A stretch of DNA of 64,000 bases, taken from positions 257,503 to 321,502 of the forward strand of contig NZ_BOVL01000011.1 in NCBI RefSeq assembly GCF_019972155.1, written 5' to 3'. Each line of letters begins with the position of its first letter. Positions within the stretch are counted from its first letter, which is position 1. This document shows positions 37,069 to 43,957 of this stretch, piece after piece. This stretch comes from Bradyrhizobium sp. RD5-C2 (GTDB lineage Bacteria > Pseudomonadota > Alphaproteobacteria > Rhizobiales > Xanthobacteraceae). The notes beneath the pieces were generated by a model, which made no database searches, had not been told where the DNA came from, and worked only from the letters and a program-made list of their open reading frames with translations. Position numbers and translations under genes: made by a program.

Positions 37069-37130
37069 GATGGGTGCTGGGACGCAGCTTCGCATTCGCA
37101 CCGAGGAATAACGGCGGAAACGCTGGAGTA

Positions 37131-37925
37131 TCACCCCGGCACCCGCACCGAGCCGTGCCCGAGTTGCCGCGAGATGTCGTTCGCACAATCGCGTAGTGCG
37201 GCTGCGATCGCGCTGTCCCAGCCGGCGTCGAAGGTGCCCTCCGGTCCCATCGCCGTGATGACCAGCGCGACGTGGCCGGCGTGGTCAAACACCGGCGCGG
37301 CGAAGGCGTTGACGCCGGGCAGGGGATCGCCGATCGCGCGCGCGAGCCCGCGGTTCTGCACCTCGGCAAGCATCTCCGTGGTCTTCGCGGTGATGGTCTC
37401 GCGTTTCGGATTGTAGCCGACGCCGAGGCGATCGAGGCCGCTCTCGAGCGCCGTCTTGACGGCGTTCGGCGGCATGAAGGCGGCGAAAGCGCGGCCGGTC
37501 GCGGTCTCGAGCAGCGCCACCACCGATCCGACGCGCATCGCGATATGCACGGGATGGCTCGGCTCCTCGAGCCGCACCACGGTCGCGCCGTGGGTGCCCC
37601 ACACCGACAGCGACACCGCATGATTGATGCTGTCGGCGAGTGTTGCGATCCGCGGCGTTGCGATCCGCACGGCGGACTGCCGGCGCAGGCTGATCAGGCC
37701 GAGCTCGAGCGCCAGCGCCCCGATCTCATAGCGGCCGGTGGTCTCGTCCTGCTCGATCAGGCCGATGCGGGAAAAGCTGACAAGGTAGGGATGCGCCTTG
37801 GCCGGCGGCATGCCGGCCTCGCGGGCGAGATCGCGCAGCATCATCGGCTCGCCGCTGCGGGCGAGCGCGCGGAGCAATTCTCCGCCGACCTCGATCGATT
37901 GGATGCCGCGGCTTTCTCTCGTCAT
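37131..37925 (-). CDS. IclR-family transcriptional regulator
   Basis: A 264-residue regulator with an N-terminal winged HTH (IQSIEVGGELLRALARSGEPMMLRDLAREAGMPPAKAHPYLVS) and a C-terminal IclR effector domain from about residue 80 (GAVVVRLEE-like GATVVRLEEPSHPVHI, and VNAFAAPVFDHAGHVALVITA). IclR proteins usually control an adjacent catabolic operon in response to an aromatic or organic acid. It is the last gene of the minus-strand group that starts with the binding protein at 41656, 29 bases after the SDR gene. The inverted repeat at 41700-41716 is a candidate operator. Confidence 0.9.
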   Translation of the reverse strand: MTRESRGIQSIEVGGELLRALARSGEPMMLRDLAREAGMPPAKAHPYLVSFSRIGLIEQDETTGRYEIGALALELGLISLRRQSAVRIATPRIATLADSINHAVSLSVWGTHGATVVRLEEPSHPVHIAMRVGSVVALLETATGRAFAAFMPPNAVKTALESGLDRLGVGYNPKRETITAKTTEMLAEVQNRGLARAIGDPLPGVNAFAAPVFDHAGHVALVITAMGPEGTFDAGWDSAIAAALRDCANDISRQLGHGSVRVPG

Positions 37926-37954
37926 GTCGTCCTGTCAGTTCTTCGACAATGTGC

Positions 37955-38719
37955 TTATACGGCGAGAAACCCTCCGTCGACCGGCAGGGTCACGCCGTTC
38001 ACATAAGATGCCAGCTCCGACGCCAGGAACACCACCGGGCCGACCAGCTCCTCCGGCTGTCCGACGCGGCCGAGCGGCGTGCGGCCCAGAAAGCCGGCGA
38101 GCCGGGCAGGGTCGTTGCGGGTTGCTTCGGTCATCGCGGTTTCAATTACTCCGGGCGCGATCGCATTGACGCGAATGCCGTCCGCGGCAAGCTCGCGGGC
38201 CAGCGCCTGGGTGAGGAGCTTTACGCCGCCCTTGGACGGCGCGTAGCCCAGCGTATCGGCAACGCCGAGGAAGGAGGCGATCGAGCCGAGATTGATGATC
38301 GCGCCGCGTGTTTCGCGCAGCGCCGGCAGGAACGCATGGGTGACGTTGAAGGTGCCATTCAAATTGACGTCGAGTACCCGCCGCCAGTTCTCCTGCGCGC
38401 GCGGGGATGAGATGCTCTCACGGATGATGATGCCGGCATTGTTGACCAGGATCGCGATCGGCCCGACCTCGCGTGCCACACGCTGCGCCAGGGCGGCGCA
38501 GGCCTCGGCATCGGTCACGTCGAGCTCGAACGGCCACGCCGCGCGGCCGCGCTGGCGAATGTCGGCAGCGGTCTGCTCGGCGCCGGCGCGATCGATGTCG
38601 GCGACCACGATTTCGGCGCCGTGCGCTGCGAGGCCGAGCGCGATGGCGCGTCCGTTGCCGTGCGCGGCGCCGGTCACCAATGCGCGCTTGCCCGCCAGCA
38701 GCGTCGCCATCGTGCTCAT
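37955..38719 (-). CDS. Short-chain dehydrogenase/reductase (classical SDR)
   Basis: A 254-residue NAD(P)-dependent oxidoreductase. The cofactor motif is ALVTGAAHGNGRAIALGLA, NNAG is present, the catalytic Ser is in INLGSIASF and Tyr-x-x-x-Lys in GYAPSKGG. RVNAIAPGVIETAMTE and the GGFLAV end are typical. The Asp after the second strand (VVADIDRAG) suggests NAD+ preference. The start overlaps the flavoprotein stop in an ATGA junction. It probably oxidises a hydroxyl on the compound handled by the flavoprotein. Confidence 0.88.
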   Translation of the reverse strand: MSTMATLLAGKRALVTGAAHGNGRAIALGLAAHGAEIVVADIDRAGAEQTAADIRQRGRAAWPFELDVTDAEACAALAQRVAREVGPIAILVNNAGIIIRESISSPRAQENWRRVLDVNLNGTFNVTHAFLPALRETRGAIINLGSIASFLGVADTLGYAPSKGGVKLLTQALARELAADGIRVNAIAPGVIETAMTEATRNDPARLAGFLGRTPLGRVGQPEELVGPVVFLASELASYVNGVTLPVDGGFLAV

Positions 38720-40443
38720 GCCGCGCTGCTTTCGGCCGCCGCGCCGGCGATGTGCTTGCCCGCGATGTAGCCGAAGGTGAGAGCAGGGCCGAGCGTGATG
38801 CCGGCGCCGGGATAGTTGCCGCCCATGATGCTCGCCATGTCGTTGCCGGCGGCATAGAGGCCGGCAATCGGCTGCCCGTCGGCGTCGAGCGCGCGGGCAT
38901 TGGCGTCGGTGCGGATGCCGGCATAGGTGCCGAGATCGCCGACCACCATCTTGATGGCGTAGAACGGCCCGTGCTGGATCGGCGCGATGCACGGATTGGG
39001 GCCGTGCAGCGCATCGCCCTGGTAGCGGTTATAGGCGCGCGAGCCCTTGCCGAAGGCGGGGTCGCGGCCCTCTGCCGCAGTCGTGTTGAACGCCGCGACG
39101 GTCGCCTCGAGCGCTTTCGCATCGATGCCGGTCTGCGCGGCAAGCTCGGACAGCGTCGCGCCGCGCTTGAGATAGCCGGTCTTCAGATGGTGGCCGAGCG
39201 GCATCGGGCGCGGCGGCACGCAGCCGAGGCCATATTTGCGCAGTGTCTCGTGATCGCAGACGAGATAGGCCGCGATCTCCTCGCCCGGCTTCGCCGCCTT
39301 GATCATCTCCTGCACGAAGTCGTGGTAGGAATTGCCCTCATTGGCAAAGCGCTTGCCGTCGCGCATCACCGCGATCACGCCGGGTTTGGCGCGGTCGATG
39401 AAATGCGGCATCACGCCCTTCGAGCCGTCCTTGCGGGTGGTGACCGAGACCGGCACCCAGGCCGCGGCATTCGGCAGCGAGTCCTCGACGCGGCCGCCGG
39501 CCGACTCCGCGAGCCGCAGACCGTCGCCGGTGTTGCCGACAGGACCCGGCGAATAGTGTTCCTTGCCGGTTGGCGCATGCGGAAACATCTTCTGCCGCCG
39601 CGCGATGTCATGCGGGAAGCCGCCGCAGGCGAGCACCACGCCGCGCGTCGCGTTGACGCGGATGGTGCGGCCTTCGCGCGCGATCACCGCGCCGCGCACC
39701 ACGCCGTTCTCAACGATCAATTCGCGCACCGGCGAATTGAGCCAGAGCGGAATCTTCAGGTCGAAAGCGGATTTCGCCAGCCGGCCGGCCAGCGCATTGC
39801 CGTTGGTCAGCGTCATGCCGCGGCCGTTGCGCATCACGTCGATCGCATGCTTCGACAGCCGCTTGGCGACATAGGCCGCCGAGGTCAGCGACCGCGTCGC
39901 GCGCATGAAATGCACGATCTCCTTTCCGGAGCCGAGCATCATGCCGAACACGGTGAGCTCGGGCAGGGGACTGCCAAGATCCTTGATGGCATCGCCGAGT
40001 TCGTGGCCATCGAACGGCCGCGTCACCATGGAGCGACCGCCCTGCGCGCCGCCGGGCGCTTCCGCGTGATAATCCGGGAACGTCAGCGGCATGTCGAAGC
40101 GCACGGCGGTCTTCGCCGTGAAGAAGTCGACCGCCTTCGGCCCTTCGGTCAGGAACGCATCGACGCGCGCGGCGTCAAAGCTGTTGCCGGCCTCGTGGCG
40201 CAGATAGGTTTTGGCCTGGTCGGGGCTCTCCTCGATGCCCCAGGCCTTGGCCAGCGAGGTGCCGGGAATCCACAGCCAGCCGCCGGAGCGCGCGGTGGTG
40301 CCGCCGAAGCGCGGCTCCTTCTCGACGACGAGGACCCTGAGGCCGTGATGGCCGGCGGTGACCGCCGCCGACAGCCCGGCGCAGCCGGAGCCGACGACGA
40401 GCGCGTCGCAGTTGTACGTTTCTTGCGTTTCTTCGTTGGCCAC
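38716..40443 (-). CDS. FAD-dependent oxidoreductase (fumarate reductase / 3-ketosteroid dehydrogenase family)
   Basis: A 575-residue flavoprotein. The FAD-binding motif is ALVVGSGCAGLSAAV with VVEKEPRFGGTTARSGGWLWIPG, and the C-terminal FAD-contact block is GLYAAGNDMASIMGGNYPGAGI. The family covers fumarate reductase-type and 3-ketosteroid delta-1-dehydrogenase-type enzymes. The PGAGITLGPALTFG ending resembles the ketosteroid-dehydrogenase-like branch often found in catabolic clusters. It lies 10 bases after the binding-protein gene and overlaps the SDR gene. The substrate is unknown. Confidence 0.82.
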   Translation of the reverse strand: MANEETQETYNCDALVVGSGCAGLSAAVTAGHHGLRVLVVEKEPRFGGTTARSGGWLWIPGTSLAKAWGIEESPDQAKTYLRHEAGNSFDAARVDAFLTEGPKAVDFFTAKTAVRFDMPLTFPDYHAEAPGGAQGGRSMVTRPFDGHELGDAIKDLGSPLPELTVFGMMLGSGKEIVHFMRATRSLTSAAYVAKRLSKHAIDVMRNGRGMTLTNGNALAGRLAKSAFDLKIPLWLNSPVRELIVENGVVRGAVIAREGRTIRVNATRGVVLACGGFPHDIARRQKMFPHAPTGKEHYSPGPVGNTGDGLRLAESAGGRVEDSLPNAAAWVPVSVTTRKDGSKGVMPHFIDRAKPGVIAVMRDGKRFANEGNSYHDFVQEMIKAAKPGEEIAAYLVCDHETLRKYGLGCVPPRPMPLGHHLKTGYLKRGATLSELAAQTGIDAKALEATVAAFNTTAAEGRDPAFGKGSRAYNRYQGDALHGPNPCIAPIQHGPFYAIKMVVGDLGTYAGIRTDANARALDADGQPIAGLYAAGNDMASIMGGNYPGAGITLGPALTFGYIAGKHIAGAAAESSAA

Positions 40444-40453
40444 GCGATCGATC

Positions 40454-41656
40454 CTATTTCTTGAGCAGCGGGCATTTGGACTCGGACACCGGACGGAAGG
40501 CGTCCTCGCCCTTCACCGTCTTGATGATGTCGAGATAGTCCCACGGCTCCTTGGATTCCGAGGGCTTCTTCACCTTCGCCAGATACATGTCGCGGATGAC
40601 GCGGCCGTCCTCGCGCAGCTTGCCGCCATGCACGAAGGTGTCCTCGATCGGCAGCTCGCGCATCTTGGCCATCACTTTTTGCGGATCGTCGGTGCCGGCG
40701 GCCTGGATCGCCTTGAGATAATGCAGCACCGAGCCGTAGACGCCGGTCTGGATCATGGTCGGCATCACGTTGGTGCGGGCGTAGAATTTCTTCGACCAGG
40801 CGCGGGTCTTCTCGTCCATGTTCCAGTACGACGCCGTCGTCATGTAGGTGCCTTGCGCGGCGTTGAGGCCGATCGCATGCACGTCGGTGTCGAACATCAA
40901 CAGGCCAACCAGCTTCTGGCCGCCTTGCACGAGGCCGAATTCGCCGGACTGCTTGATCGAATTGTCGGTGTCCTGGCCGGCATTGGCGAACGCCACCACA
41001 TCCGCTTTCGAGCTCTGCGCCTGCAGCGCGAACGAGGAGAAGTCGGCGGTGTTGGTCGGATGGCGCACGCTGCCGAGCACCTTGCCGCCCATCTCGTTGA
41101 TGAAGCGGGTCGCATCCTTCTCGAGCTGCTGGCCGAAGGCGTAGTCCGCGGTGATGAAGTACCAGGACTTGCCGCCTTCCGCGATCACCGCCGAGGCCGT
41201 CACCTTCGACAGCGCGTAGGTGTCGTAGGTGAAGTGCACGGTGTTGGGGCTGCACAGCTCATCGGTCAGCGAGCTCGCGCCGGGACCGGACAGCAGCGCG
41301 ATCTTGTTGCGTTCGCGCACCATGTTGTGCACGGCGATCGCAATGCCTGAGTTGGGGATGTCGGCGATCGCGTCGACCTTGCCGTTGTCGAACCAGCCGC
41401 GCGCGATCTGAACGCCGACGTCGGTCTTCATCTGGTGGTCGGCGGAGATGATCTCGATCGGCTTGCCGAGCACGGTGGGGCCGAATTCCTCGACCGCCAT
41501 CTTGGCCGCTTCGACCGAGCCCGGACCGGAATTGTCGCGTCCCCAGCTCGACAGATCGGTCAGCACCCCGATGCGCACGACGTCATCGGAAATCTGGGCG
41601 TGTGCGACCGTCGTCATCGCCGCGAGAATGGCTGCCGCCAAAAAATGTCTCATCAT
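40454..41656 (-). CDS. ABC transporter substrate-binding protein (Liv/HAAT family), no cognate permease nearby
   Basis: A 400-residue periplasmic binding protein with a Sec signal (HFLAAAILAAMTTVAHAQ). The mature part begins ISDDVVRIGVLTDLSSWGRDNSGPGS, the type common for short-chain hydroxy-acid, amide or aromatic ligands. A strong AGGGAGGA site precedes tandem ATG codons at 41656 and 41653. It opens the operon with a flavoprotein, an SDR and IclR, but no livH/M/G/F accompanies it. It must share a transporter encoded elsewhere or sense rather than import its ligand. Confidence 0.88.
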   Translation of the reverse strand: MMRHFLAAAILAAMTTVAHAQISDDVVRIGVLTDLSSWGRDNSGPGSVEAAKMAVEEFGPTVLGKPIEIISADHQMKTDVGVQIARGWFDNGKVDAIADIPNSGIAIAVHNMVRERNKIALLSGPGASSLTDELCSPNTVHFTYDTYALSKVTASAVIAEGGKSWYFITADYAFGQQLEKDATRFINEMGGKVLGSVRHPTNTADFSSFALQAQSSKADVVAFANAGQDTDNSIKQSGEFGLVQGGQKLVGLLMFDTDVHAIGLNAAQGTYMTTASYWNMDEKTRAWSKKFYARTNVMPTMIQTGVYGSVLHYLKAIQAAGTDDPQKVMAKMRELPIEDTFVHGGKLREDGRVIRDMYLAKVKKPSESKEPWDYLDIIKTVKGEDAFRPVSESKCPLLKK

Positions 41657-41699
41657 TCCTCCCTCTGGATGTCCGCATTCTCAGGCGGAGCGTCCTTCG

Positions 41700-41727
41700 A
41701 TTAGGAATTATCTAATAAGTTTGTCAA
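41700..41727 (-). promoter_or_regulatory. Candidate promoter with overlapping dyad ATTAG-N7-CTAAT
   Basis: On the minus strand TTGACA (41727-41722) is followed after 16 bases by CCTAAT (41705-41700, 4 of 6 matches to the -10 consensus). This predicts a start near 41690-41694. The perfect 5-bp inverted repeat at 41700-41716 covers the -10 and part of the spacer, a repressor position that would suit the operon's own IclR protein. Confidence 0.5.
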
Positions 41728-41742
41728 TGGCGAATTAGACGT

Positions 41743-41793
41743 GTGTGAATGATGTCACACGGTTGCCCGCTCGAATGTGACGGTGCTTCACAT
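41743..41793. promoter_or_regulatory. Two CRP-like dyads
   Basis: GTGTGA-N6-TCACAC (41743-41760) matches the CRP core TGTGA-N6-TCACA exactly. ATGTGA-N7-TCACAT (41775-41793) has the same half-sites with a spacer one base longer. The centres are about 32.5 bases apart. They fall roughly 60 and 92 bases upstream of the predicted start of the minus-strand operon, the places where class I CRP sites activate. Confidence 0.6.
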
Positions 41794-42013
41794 CTGGTGA
41801 GTAGACGCTTACATGGCTCATCCGGGATGGCATCGCGGCTGGGCCTCGGGCTCGCGCCAGAATACAGCGGCAATGCCAAGTCACTATGAAACAAGGGGAA
41901 TTTTCGCGGACGGCGTTGCTATTCGCCGCCGGGGCTAAGCCGCCCATCAAGGGTCCAGGCTGCTACGGGACGGTCCATGGAGAGCATCGGCGGGCCGCGA
42001 TCATAGACGGATC

Positions 42014-42943
42014 ATGTTGAGACAACTCTTCGCGCCGCAGCTCGTCATTCTCTACGTGCTGGTGGCCTCTACACTCTACGTCCACTTCCGCGGCAAGCAG
42101 CGGCTGCGGTTCGCCCGCCAACTCGGCGATCACTCGACCTATCTCGCGCCCTACAATGTGCTGATGTATGCGGGCTCCGCCGTGCCCAACACGCCGGTGA
42201 TTCCGGTCGAGCAGTTTCCCGAGCTCAAGCAGCTCTCCGACAATTGGGAGACGATCCGCGACGAGGCGACGCGCCTGTTCGACGAGGGCTTCATCCGCGC
42301 CGCCTCCAGGAACAACGACTGGGGTTTCTATTCGTTCTTCAAGAGCGGCTGGAAGCGCTTCTATCTGAAATGGTACGACGACTTCCTGCCGTCGGCGCGC
42401 ACGCTGTGCCCGAAGACGGTGGAGCTGTTGAACTCGATCCCGAACGTGCACGGCGCGATGTTCGCGATGCTGCCGCCCGGCGGCAAGCTCGGGGCGCATC
42501 GCGACCCCTTCGCCGGCTCGCTGCGCTATCACCTCGGCCTGGTGACGCCGAACTCGAACGCGTGCCGCATCCTCGTCGACGGCGTCGAATGCGTCTGGCG
42601 TGACGGCGAAGCCTTCATGTTCGACGAGACCTTCATCCACAGCGCCGAGAACAAGACCGACGTCAACCGCATCATCCTGTTCTGCGATGTCGAGCGCCCG
42701 ATGAAGTACGGCTTCATGACCCGGATCAATCGCTGGGTCAGCCACAACATCGTCAAGGCGTCGGCCACCCAGAACGTCGACGGCGAGCATGTCGGCGCGC
42801 TGAACAAGGTGTTCGGCAAGCTCTACGAGATCCATCTCGCCAGCCGCAAGGTCAAGGAGTGGAATCGGAACGTGTACTACACGTTGAAGTATTCCGTGAC
42901 GGCGCTGATCCTCGGCCTGATCGTGGTGTCGGCGCTGCGGTGA
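42014..42943 (+). CDS. lpxO: Aspartyl/asparaginyl beta-hydroxylase-type dioxygenase, LpxO-like lipid A hydroxylase
   Basis: A 309-residue membrane-anchored 2-oxoglutarate/Fe(II) dioxygenase. One hydrophobic segment lies at each end (LVILYVLVASTLYVHF, and VTALILGLIVVSALR). The catalytic core has the iron ligands in GGKLGAHRDPFAG (His-x-Asp) and the distal His in MFDETFIHSAEN, with RIILFCDVERP behind it. LpxO hydroxylates the 2-position of a secondary acyl chain of lipid A on the inner membrane. Size and topology match LpxO rather than soluble AspH. It fits the LPS gene content of the window. A 23-base piece of its 3' part recurs at 43833-43855. Confidence 0.85.
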   Translation: MLRQLFAPQLVILYVLVASTLYVHFRGKQRLRFARQLGDHSTYLAPYNVLMYAGSAVPNTPVIPVEQFPELKQLSDNWETIRDEATRLFDEGFIRAASRNNDWGFYSFFKSGWKRFYLKWYDDFLPSARTLCPKTVELLNSIPNVHGAMFAMLPPGGKLGAHRDPFAGSLRYHLGLVTPNSNACRILVDGVECVWRDGEAFMFDETFIHSAENKTDVNRIILFCDVERPMKYGFMTRINRWVSHNIVKASATQNVDGEHVGALNKVFGKLYEIHLASRKVKEWNRNVYYTLKYSVTALILGLIVVSALR

Positions 42944-43304
42944 TATGAATGTGGAGGGCGGATCAGCCCACCGGGTCCGCGCGAAGCGCGGCCCGTTGCT
43001 CCGCGTCATCGATAGTGAAGCATGGCGGATCAAGCCTCGCGGCTAATCCGTGCCTCGATCCCTGAATAGCGCTGGACAAGGACAAGGCCTGGAGCGAACT
43101 CCAGGCCTTGCTTCTGACGCGCATGGTTCCGGGGCTGCGGCGCGATGCGCTCAGAACCTGAGCATGGACAGTCCAGGGAGTGAAGAGCGCCGCTGCTCAG
43201 TCCAATTCGTTCGGCCGGACCGAAAGTCTGCTTCGTGCCGATGTGCGGCCGTTTCGGTGATATCGCCAGTTCCGCAAATACAAGCTGAGCCGCAATGGCT
43301 GAAA
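42944..43304. other. Sparse region with hairpins downstream of lpxO-like gene
   Basis: No gene is supported. It contains a rhizobial-style repeat around 42961-43050, including CCGCGC-GAA-GCGCGG and CGGAT/ATCCG arms, and the long hairpin at 43083-43110. Open frames here are short, Arg-rich and without ribosome sites. Confidence 0.5.
43083..43110. terminator. 12-bp perfect hairpin with CGAA loop
   Basis: CAAGGCCTGGAG and CTCCAGGCCTTG pair perfectly around a CGAA tetraloop. It lies about 140 bases downstream of the lpxO-like stop and, on the other strand, about 195 bases past the 51-codon gene. The T tract is poor on both strands, so it could be a terminator or a structured RNA element. Confidence 0.5.
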
Positions 43305-43460
43305 TCAGTCGCGTTCGAAGACCTTGGCGCCGGGGTAGACGCGCCTGGCGTATGCGACGACCCACTCGCGGTTCTGGGTTTCCAGGAACGGAGTCCGGAT
43401 CGTGCACGACCCGACGATGAGGTGCCACAGGCCATTCAGCTTCTGAATGTTGACGATCAT
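43305..43460 (-). CDS. 51-residue small protein, unknown function
   Basis: A short gene supported by a GAGGA ribosome site placed 8 bases before the ATG at 43460 and by a protein-like composition. It starts MIVNIQKLNGLWHLIVG and ends YPGAKVFERD, with a single Cys and two Trp in a mix of strands. That balance differs from the Arg/Pro/Ser-rich frames around it. It has no signal peptide or membrane segment. A terminal aromatic/basic block (REWVVAYARRVYPG) could form a helix. I do not recognise a family. It lies alone between the lpxO-like gene and malic enzyme. Confidence 0.6.
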   Translation of the reverse strand: MIVNIQKLNGLWHLIVGSCTIRTPFLETQNREWVVAYARRVYPGAKVFERD

Positions 43461-43957
43461 GTGAGTGTTCCTCGAGAACCCGCGTTCCAGTCGACACTTG
43501 CTACGCGTGATAATCCTGCGATTCAGTCCTCGGGGCAGTGATCCCGATCACGGATTTCGGATCGCATTTCGCGCCGCTCAGAATTGCTATCGTTGGTCGC
43601 ACCCCGGAGAGAAGTTGTGAGCTGCACATCCGTTGGAGTAGTCGCGAGTATAAAAGTCGCGCGCCATCGCTCAACTGTACGAGGGTAAGCACGGGGCATC
43701 ACAAGGAATCAGAGAGGCTATACCAAGGTATGTTCTGTCCGGAGGTGCGGCGGGAGTGCGTTGCCTTGTGCGGGCGGACGCCGATGGCTCCTTAGCCAAA
43801 ATTCGGCGGGGCTGCTCCGGTCTTCCACGAGGTCCATCTCGCCAGCCGCAAGGTCGGGCGCCGTTCAACTTTGTGCGGCGCGGGGCCTTCGCGCTCCGAT
43901 CCGTTACACGGGCGTGATAGGGTCTCATCAGGTATTTCGCACTGAAGGGATCTTGCC
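43461..43957. other. Region upstream of malic enzyme, partly degenerate
   Basis: No intact gene is supported. It contains a small dyad GTGATC-CC-GATCAC at 43538-43551, the lpxO-derived fragment at 43821-43855 and, at its end, GAAGGGA, the ribosome site of the malic enzyme gene. It probably mixes a promoter region with decayed sequence. Confidence 0.45.
43821..43855 (+). pseudogene. Remnant of an lpxO-like 3' coding segment
   Basis: 23 bases (43833-43855) are identical to 42831-42853 within the lpxO-like gene, and the preceding dozen bases are also similar (TTCCACGAGG here, CTCTACGAGA there). In frame both read as an (H/Y)E(V/I)HLASRKV peptide. Similarity stops on both sides, so only a scrap of a second copy or a duplicated segment is left. 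Confidence 0.55.

Larger units (their letters stand above)
41657..42013. promoter_or_regulatory. Divergent control region of the catabolic operon and lpxO-like gene
   Basis: 357 bases without a gene. The part near the operon holds the candidate promoter, the AT-rich dyad and the CRP-like dyads described in separate entries. The part near the lpxO-like start shows no clear promoter. Confidence 0.6.

Noticed and set aside
38720..38992. Upstream extension of the SDR gene to 38992
   Set aside because: It lies in another frame of the flavoprotein gene; the SDR starts at the ATGA junction at 38719.
38473..40464. 663-codon plus-strand open frame opposite the flavoprotein
   Set aside because: It is antisense to the FAD oxidoreductase and has an Arg/Ala/His-rich composition typical of shadows.
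43030..43541. Open frames of 155-163 codons on both strands in the region after lpxO
   Set aside because: They are Arg/Pro/Ser-rich, overlap hairpins, lack ribosome sites and overlap the better supported 51-codon gene.
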